Part shown: one piece after another, positions 44,668 to 53,647 of the stretch
Position numbering within the stretch: the first letter of the stretch is position 1
How the letters are laid out: every line of letters begins with the position of its first letter
Assembly (NCBI RefSeq): GCF_013408145.1
Contig: NZ_JACBZI010000001.1
Location: 3,052,001-3,116,000 of the forward strand
DNA: 64,000 bases
Direction: 5' to 3'
Origin: Nocardioides marinus
GTDB lineage: Bacteria > Actinomycetota > Actinomycetes > Propionibacteriales > Nocardioidaceae
Position numbers and translations under genes: made by a program
The notes under the pieces: generated by a model
The model's database searches: none
Seen by the model: only the letters and a program-made list of their open reading frames with translations
Told to the model about the DNA's origin: nothing

Positions 44668-46965
44668 ATGAGCCCGCTGCCGCCCCAGCACGTCGTCGAC
44701 TCCGCCCTGGACTCCCAGTCCCGCCCGGTCCCCTACCCCCGACCGGCTCCGGGTGCCCCCAACGTGCTGATGATCGTGCTGGACGACGTGGGCTTCGCCC
44801 AGCTCGGCTGCTTCGGCTCGGGCATCTCGACCCCCCGCATCGACGAGGTCGCCCAGCAGGGTCTGCGCTACCAGCGCTTCCACGTGACCGCGGTGTGCTC
44901 CTCCACCCGGGCGGCGCTGCTCACCGGACGCAACCACCACGCGGTCGGGATGGGCGTGACCGAGGAGGCCGCCCTCGGCTTCCCCGGCTACACCGGGCGG
45001 CTCCCCCGCAGCGCTGCGACCCTGGCCCGGGTGCTGAGGGACACCGGCTACAACACGATGGCCGTCGGCAAGTGGCACTTGGTGCCGCGCACCGAGACCT
45101 CGGCCGCCGGCCCCTTCGAGCGGTGGCCGCTCGGCGTCGGCTTCGAGAAGTACTACGGGTTCCTGGGCTCCGAGACCAGCCAGTGGGCGCCGGAGCTGGT
45201 GCGCGACAACCACCACGTCGACCCGCCGGCCACGCCGGAGGAGGGCTACCACCTGACCGAGGACCTGGTCGACGAGACGATCCGGATGATCCAGGACCAG
45301 CAGCAGGCCACGACCCGCAAGCCCTTCTTCGCCTACCTCGCCACCGGGGCCGCCCACGCCCCGCACCAGGTGGCGCCGGAGTGGGTCGAGCCCTACCGCG
45401 GCGCCTTCGACCACGGCTGGGAGGCCTACCGCGAGGAGGTGTTCGCCCGCCAGGCCGCCGCCGGGGTGGTGCCCGAGGACACCGTGCTCACGCCCCGCCC
45501 GGCGTGGGTGCCGGAGTGGTCCACCCTCTCGGCGGACCAGCAGCGGCTCTACGCCCGCTACATGGAGGTCTTCGCCGGGTTCATGTCCCACACCGACCAC
45601 CACCTCGGCCGGCTCTTCGACTTCCTCGAGGAGATCGGGGTCGCCGAGGACACCGTCGTGATGATCCTGTCCGACAACGGCGCCAGCGCCGAGGGCGGCC
45701 CGACCGGCACCCCCAACGAGGCGGCCGGCTGGATCGGCCTGCAGCCCGACGAGGAGACCGCGCTCGGCCAGATCGAGGACCTCGGCGGTCACGACGCCTC
45801 CAACCACTACCCCTGGGGCTGGGCCTGGGCGGGCAACACCCCGCTGCGGCTGTGGAAGCGCTACTCCTGGCTGGGCGGGGTCCGGGCGCCGCTCGTGCTG
45901 CGCTGGCCCTCGGCGGTGCCGGACCCGGGTGCCGTGCGCGGGCAGTTCACGCACGCGGTCGACCTGTTCCCGACCATCATCGAGGCCGCCGGCGCCACCG
46001 TCCCGGACGCCGTGGACGGCGTGGACCAGCAGCCCGTGGACGGCACGTCCTTCCTCGCCAGCCTGCGCGACGGTGACGCTGCCGAGCACCGACGGATGCA
46101 GTACTTCGAGATGATGGGCTCGCGCAGCCTCTACCTCGACGGCTGGAAGGCGGTGACCGACCACGTCGCCAACCAGTTCGGCGAGCGTGAGCACCTCACC
46201 GGCAGCTTCGACCACGCCACCGACACCTGGTCGCTCTTCGACCTGCGCACCGACTTCTCCGAGCACCACGACCTCGCCGCCGAGCACCCCGACCTGGTGC
46301 GGCGGATGGAGGGGTTGTGGTGGGCCGAGGCCGGGCGGAACCAGGTGCTGCCGCTCTTCGAGTTCCCGAACTCCATGCTGCACCTGCACCCCGGCGAGTT
46401 CCCGCCCCCGCCTGAGGCGACCTACCGCCCCGGTGGCTCGCCGGTCATCGAGCCGATGCTGCCGGCGGCCGGAGGTGGGTTCTCGCTGCGTGCGCACCTC
46501 GACGTGCCGGACGCCCACGCCGAGGGCGTGCTCGCCGCCATCGGGGACTCCCAGGGCGGCTGGGGGCTCTACCTGCTCGACGGCCGCCCCACCGCCTGCT
46601 TCGCGCTGCTCGACCACACCGACCGGGTGCAGTCCGAGGTGGCCGTGGGGCCGGGCAGCCACGTGGTCGGGCTGGACTTCCGGCCCGCCGACGCCGACGG
46701 CCCGCAGCGCCTGGACCTCAGCATCGACGAGGAGGTCGTGGCGACCGGCACGGTCCGCGGCACGTTCTTCCTCCCCCAGCTCTCCTCGGCCGCCGTCGGG
46801 CTCACGATCGGGCACGACCGCGGCCTCCCGCTGTGCTCGGACTACGCCACCCCGTTCCCGTTCACCGGCGACCTGGATCGCGTGGTGATGCGCAGCGGCG
46901 CGGCCGCGACCTTCGAGGTCCCGACCGAGGAGAAGCGGGTCCGGGCCGCCATGTCCGGGGACTGA
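44668..46965 (+). CDS. Sulfatase (arylsulfatase-type) with atypical formylglycine site, 765 aa
   Basis: Alkaline-phosphatase-superfamily sulfatase cleaving a sulfate ester. VLMIVLDDVGF (metal Asp residues about 38-39) starts the domain. The modification site reads AVCSSTRAALLTGRN (Cys about 76) and GYNTMAVGKWHL is the second signature (about 128). Further metal ligands are ILSDNGA. The canonical C-x-P-x-R is here C-S-S-T-R, with Ser for Pro, which may affect conversion of the Cys by formylglycine-generating enzyme. The C-terminal 200 residues form an extra beta domain. No signal peptide is seen, so it may act on imported substrate. It forms an operon with the TetR gene. Confidence 0.9.
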   Translation: MSPLPPQHVVDSALDSQSRPVPYPRPAPGAPNVLMIVLDDVGFAQLGCFGSGISTPRIDEVAQQGLRYQRFHVTAVCSSTRAALLTGRNHHAVGMGVTEEAALGFPGYTGRLPRSAATLARVLRDTGYNTMAVGKWHLVPRTETSAAGPFERWPLGVGFEKYYGFLGSETSQWAPELVRDNHHVDPPATPEEGYHLTEDLVDETIRMIQDQQQATTRKPFFAYLATGAAHAPHQVAPEWVEPYRGAFDHGWEAYREEVFARQAAAGVVPEDTVLTPRPAWVPEWSTLSADQQRLYARYMEVFAGFMSHTDHHLGRLFDFLEEIGVAEDTVVMILSDNGASAEGGPTGTPNEAAGWIGLQPDEETALGQIEDLGGHDASNHYPWGWAWAGNTPLRLWKRYSWLGGVRAPLVLRWPSAVPDPGAVRGQFTHAVDLFPTIIEAAGATVPDAVDGVDQQPVDGTSFLASLRDGDAAEHRRMQYFEMMGSRSLYLDGWKAVTDHVANQFGEREHLTGSFDHATDTWSLFDLRTDFSEHHDLAAEHPDLVRRMEGLWWAEAGRNQVLPLFEFPNSMLHLHPGEFPPPPEATYRPGGSPVIEPMLPAAGGGFSLRAHLDVPDAHAEGVLAAIGDSQGGWGLYLLDGRPTACFALLDHTDRVQSEVAVGPGSHVVGLDFRPADADGPQRLDLSIDEEVVATGTVRGTFFLPQLSSAAVGLTIGHDRGLPLCSDYATPFPFTGDLDRVVMRSGAAATFEVPTEEKRVRAAMSGD

Positions 46966-46966
46966 G

Positions 46967-47710
46967 GTGAGCGCCGTCGACCCGACCGACGCCGGTGGCG
47001 CGTCCGCGGGTCCCGGGCCTGGCCCCGGGGCCGGTCCTGCGACTGGTGCCGGGGTCGGCGCGACCTCGCCCGGCCCACCTCCGGGCCGTCGCGAGCGGCA
47101 CAAGCGCAGCACCCGGCAGGCCCTGGAGGAGGCCGCGCTCGTGCTCTTCGCCCGCGACGGCTTCGACGCGACGACGGTGGAGGCGATCGCCGAGCGCGCC
47201 GAGGTCTCTCCCCGCACCTTCTTCCGCTACTTCGCGGCCAAGGAGGAGGTGCTCGACATGGGCTGGGCCGAGCGTCGCGAGCGACTGGCCCGCCTGGTGC
47301 GCGAGGCACCCGCGGACGCCGACGACCTGGCCGCCGCCGTGAGCGCGCTCCAGGGGATCGCCATCGACTTCGAGGCCGAGCGGCACCGCGTCACCCTGCG
47401 GGCCGCCGCCGTCGCGACGTCCTCGGCGCTGCGCGGCCGCACCACCGACACGCTCACCGCCTGGGAGATCACCCTCGCCCGCGGGCTCGCCGCGCGCCGC
47501 GGGCTCGGCGAGCCCGACGAGCAGGCCGGCGTCGCGGCCGCGGTGGCCGTCGCGCTGTGGCGGTGGGCGATCCGGCAGTGGGCCGGCACCCCGGGGGCCG
47601 GTACGCCGGGGACGGCTGGTCCCGCGCCCGATGCGCCCGGCGGCGTACCCCTGCGGGAGCTGCTGCAGCGCGCCACCGGCCACCTCACCGACCGCCCCAC
47701 CGACTACTGA
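46967..47710 (+). CDS. TetR-family transcriptional regulator, 247 aa
   Basis: A Gly/Pro/Ala-rich N-terminal extension (about 1-38) is followed by the TetR helix-turn-helix (about 44-100; RQALEEAALVLFARDGFDAT ... VSPRTFFRYFAAKEEVL). The GTG is 1 bp after the sulfatase stop. It is the only regulator in the sulfatase/ABC block and is a natural candidate to bind the KstR-like sites, but KstR orthology is not clear from the sequence. Confidence 0.87.
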   Translation: MSAVDPTDAGGASAGPGPGPGAGPATGAGVGATSPGPPPGRRERHKRSTRQALEEAALVLFARDGFDATTVEAIAERAEVSPRTFFRYFAAKEEVLDMGWAERRERLARLVREAPADADDLAAAVSALQGIAIDFEAERHRVTLRAAAVATSSALRGRTTDTLTAWEITLARGLAARRGLGEPDEQAGVAAAVAVALWRWAIRQWAGTPGAGTPGTAGPAPDAPGGVPLRELLQRATGHLTDRPTDY

Positions 47711-47749
47711 GGTCCTGCGGCCGACGGCGCGGGACCCGCGGCTGGTGCG

Positions 47750-49219
47750 TCAGCTGACGGTGGTGATCCCGTTGCAGGTGTACTTCGTGCTGCCCAGCGG
47801 GACGAACTTGCCGCCCTTGACCTGGATCAGCCGGAAGCACTCGCCGGTGTGCTTGGGCCCGACGCGCTGCGGGGCGTGCAGGCCGTTGGCGGTCCAGTTG
47901 TCGGTCTTGCGGATCGCGTCGACGAGGCTCGCGCGGTTCAGGTCCCCGCCGAGCTTGGCGGCGGTCTCGACGAACAGCCTCGCCGCGGACCAGGAGAAGA
48001 CGCCGAAGAAGTCCGGGGTCGCGCCGGGCTTGGTCGCCTGCAGCCAGTCGAGGTAGAGCTTCGTCTCGGGGCTGGAGGAGGCCTCCTCGAAGGGCACGAA
48101 GTTCATGTAGATCGTCACGCCCTCGACGTCCTTGCCGCCCTGGGAGATGAAGTCCGGCTCGTAGGCCGTGGGGTCGATCATGAACACGTCCGGGTCGTAG
48201 CCCTGCTGCGTCATCGCCTGGGCCAGACGCACGAACTGCGGGATCGCGCCGGTGATCTGGACGTAGCCGACGCCCTCGTCCTTGAGCTGCTGGACGTACG
48301 GCGCGTAGTTGAACTCCGAGACCTCGATGCCGCGCACGACGGTGAAGCGCATCCCGCGCTTGGTCATGGCCTTGGGCTGCAGCTGGCCGTTCTCGGCGGC
48401 GGCGCCGGCGTTGATGTAGAGCGAGGCGGCGTTCTGGGCGGCGTCGGGGAAGTTCTTCAGGACGTGGTCGGCCACCACGTTGTTGACCTCGCCGGCGATC
48501 GTCGACTGTGCACCGAAGCAGGTCGCGCACTTCTGCCGCGCCCCGGTGACACCGGCCGAGCGGAGGTCGGGCAGCCCGCACTCCTCGGTGACGGCGGCAC
48601 CGCCGGAGTCGAAGGCCGACATCGAGCCGACCATCGCGAAGACGTTCTCGCAGGCGTCGACGTGGTTGCGCTGGTCGGTGGGGTCGTCGGTGCGGGAGTC
48701 GTAGTTCTTCAGCACCAGCGTGCGCCCGCAGATGCCGTCGGGGTTGGACTTGTTGAAGTAGGCCACGAAGGCCTTGGTGGCGTCCTGGGCGGACTCGAAC
48801 AGCCCCGGCACCGGACCCGAGATGTCCGAGGAGTTGCCGATGGTGATCGTGGTGTCGGTGATGCCCGGGCCGTTCTTGAACCCGTCGCAGGAGCCGGCCT
48901 TGACCGGCGGACCGTCGGGACCCTCCTCGGGACCGGGGTCTGAGCCGTCCTGGGGGCCGGGGCCGGAGTCCGAGCCGGTGTCGCCCCCCGACGTGTCACC
49001 CCCACTCGTGGTCCCCGGGTCGGTGCCGGTGGTGACCGGCATGCCGTCGTCGCCGGTGACGACCGGCTGTCCGTCGGCGCCGACCACCACGCCTCCCCCG
49101 CCGGTGGTGCCACCGGCGGCCACCACGTCGCCGGGGGCGAGCTGGGAGCCGCAGGCACTGAGCAGCAGCATGGCGAGCGCGACGGAGGCCGTCGCGACCC
49201 TGGTGCGGGACCGGGACAC
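47750..49219 (-). CDS. Orphan type 1 SBP lipoprotein, paralogue of the importer SBP, 489 aa
   Basis: Closely similar to the 42953-44455 SBP: same lipobox LLLSACG, same linker type (Gly/Asp/Pro-rich), and matching SCDGFKNGPGIT...TITIGN and CFGAQSTIAGE segments, including conserved Cys residues. No permease or ATPase gene accompanies it, so it probably docks on the neighbouring importer and changes its substrate range. GTG start after GAGGAGG. A KstR-like site (one mismatch) is 65 bp upstream. Confidence 0.88.
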   Translation of the reverse strand: MSRSRTRVATASVALAMLLLSACGSQLAPGDVVAAGGTTGGGGVVVGADGQPVVTGDDGMPVTTGTDPGTTSGGDTSGGDTGSDSGPGPQDGSDPGPEEGPDGPPVKAGSCDGFKNGPGITDTTITIGNSSDISGPVPGLFESAQDATKAFVAYFNKSNPDGICGRTLVLKNYDSRTDDPTDQRNHVDACENVFAMVGSMSAFDSGGAAVTEECGLPDLRSAGVTGARQKCATCFGAQSTIAGEVNNVVADHVLKNFPDAAQNAASLYINAGAAAENGQLQPKAMTKRGMRFTVVRGIEVSEFNYAPYVQQLKDEGVGYVQITGAIPQFVRLAQAMTQQGYDPDVFMIDPTAYEPDFISQGGKDVEGVTIYMNFVPFEEASSSPETKLYLDWLQATKPGATPDFFGVFSWSAARLFVETAAKLGGDLNRASLVDAIRKTDNWTANGLHAPQRVGPKHTGECFRLIQVKGGKFVPLGSTKYTCNGITTVS

Positions 49220-49283
49220 CGGACCTCCTCGTGGACGCGTTGGCTGCTCAACGACCCACGGGGGCCGAGGTGACGCAGGTCAC

Positions 49284-49297
49284 GAGAACAAGTTCTA
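49284..49297 (-). promoter_or_regulatory. KstR-like operator before the orphan SBP gene
   Basis: On the minus strand TAGAACTTGTTCTC matches TnnAACnnGTTnnA except for the last base. Confidence 0.5.
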
Positions 49298-49323
49298 GTC
49301 CGTGTCCCGATGGGTCCCACCCC

Positions 49324-49442
49324 GCCGAACCGGCGTATTGATACGCCGGCTCGGCACGACAGGCACGTCGAACCGGCGTATTGATACGCCGGCTCGGCAC
49401 GACAGGCACGCCGAACCGGCGTATTGATGCGCCGGCTCGGCG
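49324..49442. repeat. 43-bp palindromic repeat, three tandem copies
   Basis: Units starting at 49326, 49369 and 49412 with exact 43-bp spacing; each holds CGAACCGGCG-tattgat-acgccggctcg. It is the reverse complement of the array at 10478-10563. The array abuts the stop codon of the metallophosphoesterase gene. Confidence 0.9.
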
Positions 49443-51164
49443 TCAGTCGATGTCGTCGCCCGGGTCGGGCGAGCTGCCCGGACGCGACGGGCCGGTCGCC
49501 GGGCCGGAGTCGGGGCGCTGGCTCGGGGTCGGGAGCTCCACGTCGGGCGCCGCCTCCTCCGGCCGGGTCAGCTCGGTGTAGTCCCCGAGGTCCCACCGGC
49601 CGTTGGTCTGCAGGAAGACCGCCTGCAGGCCCACCGGGCGCCCCTCGCGGTAGGTGACCAGCGTGATCTGGGCGACCCGACGCGGCTTGCTGCCCAGCGC
49701 GAAGGCGTACGCCGCCCCGCCGGTGGTGCCCATCGTGTAGCGGTAGCCCACCTGGCCCTCGGGGCCCGTGATCGCCTCCGGACCCTCCTCGACGTGCAGG
49801 TGCCCGCCCAGCACCAGGTCCGCGCACCCGCGGGTGAGGGTCTCGGTGGCGAGGTTGACGTCGTGGACCAGGACCGTGCCGATCGGCTCCCCGTCCTCAC
49901 CGGCCTCGCAGGCGACGTCGGCCAGCCGGCCGCCCACCTCCTCGAAGGACAGCCCGGTCTCGTCGCGCCAGCTGCCCAGGCCGCTCGAGCGCGGGTCGGC
50001 GACCCCCAGCAGCGTGCTGCCGCCGGGACCCTCGACGACCTCGCCGTCGAGCATCGTCCAGCCGTGCTCGGCGAGGTAGTCGGCCACGAAGTCGCCGTTG
50101 TCGTGGTTGCCCGCGACACCGAACCGGTCGTAGCCCTCGAAGGCCGCGCTGACCGAGTCCAGCGAGAAGGCCTCCCAGGTGCTGCCCGTGGAGGTGTCGT
50201 CGCCGCCGTCGTAGACCGCGGTGGCCCCCACCCGGTCGCCGACGGCGCGCGCCACGCGGTCCATGCCGATGTTGTCGTGCCGGTCGGAGACGAAGACGAC
50301 GACGGTCTCGTCCTCCTCGGGCATCCGCAGCTCCAGCGTGCCCGCCTCCTCGGCGGCATCGGCGTAGAAGCCGCGGGACTTCTCGTAGGTGTTGACCGCG
50401 CTCTCGACCAGGCGGCGGGTCTGGTTGGTGGTCACGTCACCGCGGACCTCCACCCCGACCAGCTCCTCGGGCACGGGCACGTCGTCACCCAGGAACTCCG
50501 CCAGCGTGACCCAGGTGCGGTCGTCGTCGACCTGGTCGACGTCGGGGGTCCACGGCTGCCACCACGCCACCCCGACCGCCGCCACGGCGGTGACCGCGAC
50601 CGCGCCGCGCCGGGTGGGTACGCCGCGGAGCAGCTCGCGCCGGCGCGCGGACCCGACCAGCACCCACACCAGCACCGGCACCGCCCCCACGGCGGCACCG
50701 CGCAGCGCGGCCCGGGTGGCCATGTCGACGACCGCCTCCTGGACCCGGGCCTGGGCGCCCTCGGGGCTCGAGGCGATCACGGCGTAGCGGTCGACCAGCT
50801 CCTCGGTGGAGGTCGCGTCGGTCTTGCCCAGGGTGATGTCGACACCCAGCGGAGCACCGGAGCCCAGGCGCAGGTCGGGCAGCACCGGGCCGGTGCGCAC
50901 CACCACGTGGCGGCTCAGCGTCGGTTGGACGACCGCGTCGTGGCTGGCCAGGGTCAGCTCGCGGGAGGACCCGAGGAACAGCGTGAGCCCGGCCAGGACC
51001 GCCAGCCCCGCCCAGGCACCGAGCAGCGCCAGGCCGTGCAGCCCCCGGCCGGTGCGGTGCAGGAGCGTGCGGCGCGGTCGGGCCGGCCCGCCGTGGGCCG
51101 GGGCGGCGCCACCGTCGGGGGTGGGGCCCTCGGTCCCCGGTGCGCCGGACTGGGTGGGGCTCAC
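49443..51164 (-). CDS. Membrane-anchored metallophosphoesterase, 573 aa
   Basis: Two hydrophobic N-terminal regions (about 38-62 and 140-200) anchor the protein, followed by a calcineurin-like phosphoesterase domain. VFVSDRHDN (metal Asp/His about 292), YDGGDD (about 317), GNHDNGD (about 345), VLVHDVN (about 418) and GGHLHV (about 435) form the two-metal centre. A Pro/Asp-rich tail ends the protein. The GTG at 51164 lies 5 bp after the rlmB stop, so it is at the end of the cysS-rlmB operon. Substrate unknown. Confidence 0.85.
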   Translation of the reverse strand: MSPTQSGAPGTEGPTPDGGAAPAHGGPARPRRTLLHRTGRGLHGLALLGAWAGLAVLAGLTLFLGSSRELTLASHDAVVQPTLSRHVVVRTGPVLPDLRLGSGAPLGVDITLGKTDATSTEELVDRYAVIASSPEGAQARVQEAVVDMATRAALRGAAVGAVPVLVWVLVGSARRRELLRGVPTRRGAVAVTAVAAVGVAWWQPWTPDVDQVDDDRTWVTLAEFLGDDVPVPEELVGVEVRGDVTTNQTRRLVESAVNTYEKSRGFYADAAEEAGTLELRMPEEDETVVVFVSDRHDNIGMDRVARAVGDRVGATAVYDGGDDTSTGSTWEAFSLDSVSAAFEGYDRFGVAGNHDNGDFVADYLAEHGWTMLDGEVVEGPGGSTLLGVADPRSSGLGSWRDETGLSFEEVGGRLADVACEAGEDGEPIGTVLVHDVNLATETLTRGCADLVLGGHLHVEEGPEAITGPEGQVGYRYTMGTTGGAAYAFALGSKPRRVAQITLVTYREGRPVGLQAVFLQTNGRWDLGDYTELTRPEEAAPDVELPTPSQRPDSGPATGPSRPGSSPDPGDDID

Positions 51165-51169
51165 CCCGG

Positions 51170-52108
51170 TCAGTCCCGCGCTCTCGCCACGGCGTACAGC
51201 GCGACGCCGCAGGCGACACCGGCGTTGAGCGACTCCACGGAGTTGGCCATGGGGATCGAGACGAGCATGTCGCAGGTCTCCGCGACGAGGCGGGAGAGCC
51301 CGTCGCCCTCGGAGCCGACCACCAGCACGAGCGGCCCGTCGGCGAGGTCCAGGGCGGGCAGCTCGACGTCGCCGTCGGCGGCCAGGCCGACGACCATCAG
51401 GCCGGCCTCCTGGTAGGCCTTGAGCTGACGGGTGAGGTTGACGGTCTGGGCGACCGGGATGCGGGCGGCGGCACCGGCGCTGGTCTTCCACGCGGCGGCG
51501 GTCATGCCGGCGGCGCGACGCTCGGGGATGACGACGCCGTGGGCACCGAAGGCGGCCGCGCTGCGCACGGCGGCACCGAGGTTGCGGGGGTCGGTGACCG
51601 AGTCGAGGACGACGATCAGCGGCTTCTCGCGCGCCTCGGCGGCCAGCTCGAGCAGGTCGTCGGGGTGGGCGTACTCGTAGGCCGGGATGCGCGCGGCGAG
51701 GCCCTGGTGGACCGCGCCCTGGGTGAGCCGGTCGAGCTCGTAGCGGCTGACCTCCAGCAGGCTGATCCCGCCGTCGGCCGCGAGCTGGAAGGCCTCGCGC
51801 AGCCGGTTGTCGCGCTCGGCGCCCTCGGCCACGTAGATCGCGTTGACCGGCACGCCCTCGCGCAGCGCGTCGACGACCGGGTTGCGCCCGGCGATCCACT
51901 CGGCGTCGTTGGTCTTGCGCCGGGGACGCTGGCCGGCCTTCTCGGCGCGCTTCGCGGCCTTGTGGGCCGCGTGGTACGGGCGGTCCTTGGCCTTCGGGGT
52001 CGGGCCCTTGCCCTCGAGACCACGGCGCACGCGGCCGCCGGACCCGGCGGTCGGGTTGCCCTTCCCCGTCTTCTTGATCGCGCCCTTGCGCTGGCTGTTA
52101 CCTGCCAT
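51170..52108 (-). CDS. rlmB: 23S rRNA (guanosine-2'-O-)-methyltransferase RlmB, 312 aa
   Basis: SPOUT-class methyltransferase for G2251 in 23S rRNA. A Lys/Arg-rich N-terminal extension (1-65) is typical in actinobacteria; next come the substrate-binding domain ([15 protein letters not shown]) and the SpoU fold with [20 protein letters not shown] (about 180), [13 protein letters not shown] (about 262) and [20 protein letters not shown] (about 285, the knot). ATG overlaps the cysS stop (ATGA). Confidence 0.94.
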   Translation of the reverse strand: MAGNSQRKGAIKKTGKGNPTAGSGGRVRRGLEGKGPTPKAKDRPYHAAHKAAKRAEKAGQRPRRKTNDAEWIAGRNPVVDALREGVPVNAIYVAEGAERDNRLREAFQLAADGGISLLEVSRYELDRLTQGAVHQGLAARIPAYEYAHPDDLLELAAEAREKPLIVVLDSVTDPRNLGAAVRSAAAFGAHGVVIPERRAAGMTAAAWKTSAGAAARIPVAQTVNLTRQLKAYQEAGLMVVGLAADGDVELPALDLADGPLVLVVGSEGDGLSRLVAETCDMLVSIPMANSVESLNAGVACGVALYAVARARD

Positions 52109-53520
52109 CAGGCGAGGCTCCACTTCTGTCCGTCGGGGGTGTCGGTGATCTCCACGCCGGCCTGCTTGAGCCGGTCGCGGATGGCGTCGGCGGTCGCGAA
52201 GTCCTTCTCGGCGCGCGCCGAGGCGCGTTGGTCCAGGAGCCCGGAGACCAGGGCGTCGACGACGGCGGTGAGCCGCTCGTCGCCGCTCGCGGCCGGGCCC
52301 CAGGCGGGGTCGGCCGGGTCCAGGCCCAGCACGTCGAGCATCGCGCGGACCGAGGCCAGGGTGCCGCGCAGCGCGGTGGGGTTCGCGGTGCCGAGGAGCT
52401 TGTTGCCCTCGCGCACCACCTCGTGCAGGGCGGCGACCGCCGCCGGGGTGCCGAGGTCGTCGTCCATCGCCTCGACGAAGTCCGCGCACGAGATCCCGGG
52501 CTCGGGCAGCTCGCCGAGCTCCTCGACCGCACGCTGCACGAAGGCCTCGATGCGCCGGAACGCGACCGCCGCCTCCCCGAGCGCCTCGAAGGAAAACTCG
52601 ACCATCGAGCGGTAGTGCGCGGCGACCATGTAGTAGCGCAGCTCGATGCCGCGGTGCTCCTGGAGCACCGAGGGGATCAGCAGGCTGTTGCCGAGGCTCT
52701 TGGACATCTTCTCGCCGGCGGTGGTGATCCACGCGTTGTGCATCCAGTACGACGCGAAGCCGTGACCGGCCGCGCGGGACTGGGCCAGCTCGTTCTCGTG
52801 GTGGGGGAAGCGGAGGTCGACCCCGCCCCCGTGGATGTCGAAGGCCTGCCCGAGGTACTTGCCCGCCATCGCGGAGCACTCGATGTGCCAGCCGGGACGC
52901 CCCGGGCCCCACGGGCTCGGCCAGGCGGCGGTCTCCGGCTCGGTCGCCTTCTTCCACCCCTTCCACAGCGCGAAGTCACGAGGGTCCCGCTTGCCGCGGG
53001 CTTCGGCGTCCTCGGCCGCCTCCATGTCGTCGATCCGCTGGTGGGTCAGCTCGCCGTACTCCGGCCAGCTGCGCACGTCGAAGTAGACGTCACCCGAGCC
53101 GTCCTCGGCGGCGTACGCGTGGCCCCGGGCGATGAGGTGCTCGATGAGCTCCAGCATCTCGGGGACGTGCCCGGTGGCGGCTGGCTCGTAGGTCGGCGGC
53201 AGCACGTTGAGCGCGGCGTAGGCGCGGTCGAGCTCGCGCTTCATCTCGTAGGCCAGGTTGTACCAGGGGCGCCCCTGGGCCGCGGCCTTGGTGAGGATCT
53301 TGTCGTCGATGTCGGTGACGTTGCGGATGAAGGAGACCTCGAGGCCGCGGTGGGTCAGCCAGCGTCGCAGCACGTCGAAGTTCACCGCGGAGCGCACGTG
53401 ACCGACGTGCGGCTCGGACTGGACGGTGAGGCCACAGACGTAGACCCCGACCTTCCCCTCCTCGAGGGGGACGAAGTCACGGACCTCGCGGGTCGCGGTG
53501 TCGTACAGCCGGATGCTCAC
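52108..53520 (-). CDS. cysS: Cysteinyl-tRNA synthetase, 470 aa
   Basis: Class I synthetase. Zinc Cys in [19 protein letters not shown] (HIGH-type motif HVGH), [10 protein letters not shown] and [14 protein letters not shown] (zinc ligands) and the KMSKS loop EKMSKSLGN (about residue 263) are all present. The GTG at 53520 is 6 nt from a TACGAT box, and there is no good ribosome site. First gene of the cysS-rlmB-phosphoesterase operon. Confidence 0.97.
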   Translation of the reverse strand: MSIRLYDTATREVRDFVPLEEGKVGVYVCGLTVQSEPHVGHVRSAVNFDVLRRWLTHRGLEVSFIRNVTDIDDKILTKAAAQGRPWYNLAYEMKRELDRAYAALNVLPPTYEPAATGHVPEMLELIEHLIARGHAYAAEDGSGDVYFDVRSWPEYGELTHQRIDDMEAAEDAEARGKRDPRDFALWKGWKKATEPETAAWPSPWGPGRPGWHIECSAMAGKYLGQAFDIHGGGVDLRFPHHENELAQSRAAGHGFASYWMHNAWITTAGEKMSKSLGNSLLIPSVLQEHRGIELRYYMVAAHYRSMVEFSFEALGEAAVAFRRIEAFVQRAVEELGELPEPGISCADFVEAMDDDLGTPAAVAALHEVVREGNKLLGTANPTALRGTLASVRAMLDVLGLDPADPAWGPAASGDERLTAVVDALVSGLLDQRASARAEKDFATADAIRDRLKQAGVEITDTPDGQKWSLA

Positions 53521-53526
53521 CCGCCC

Positions 53527-53532
53527 ATCGTA
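53527..53532 (-). promoter_or_regulatory. -10 box TACGAT for cysS, leaderless start
   Basis: On the minus strand TACGAT lies 6 nt before the GTG at 53520. Confidence 0.5.
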
Positions 53533-53611
53533 GGGACGCCCGGGCCGTGGGGCCGAACCCTCGCGCGCGGGGCCCGCGCCCGCGACCCCTTGACCACCCC
53601 CCGCGCGACCT

Positions 53612-53641
53612 GTGACGGATGTGACGGGAGTGACGTACCCT
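53612..53641 (+). promoter_or_regulatory. Three GTGACG direct repeats and -10 box TACCCT
   Basis: GTGACG recurs at 53612, 53621 and 53630 with exact 9-bp spacing, a pattern typical of winged-helix response-regulator sites. TACCCT (53636-53641) follows immediately, 6 nt before the GTG start at 53648. Confidence 0.5.
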
Positions 53642-53647
53642 CGTGCG

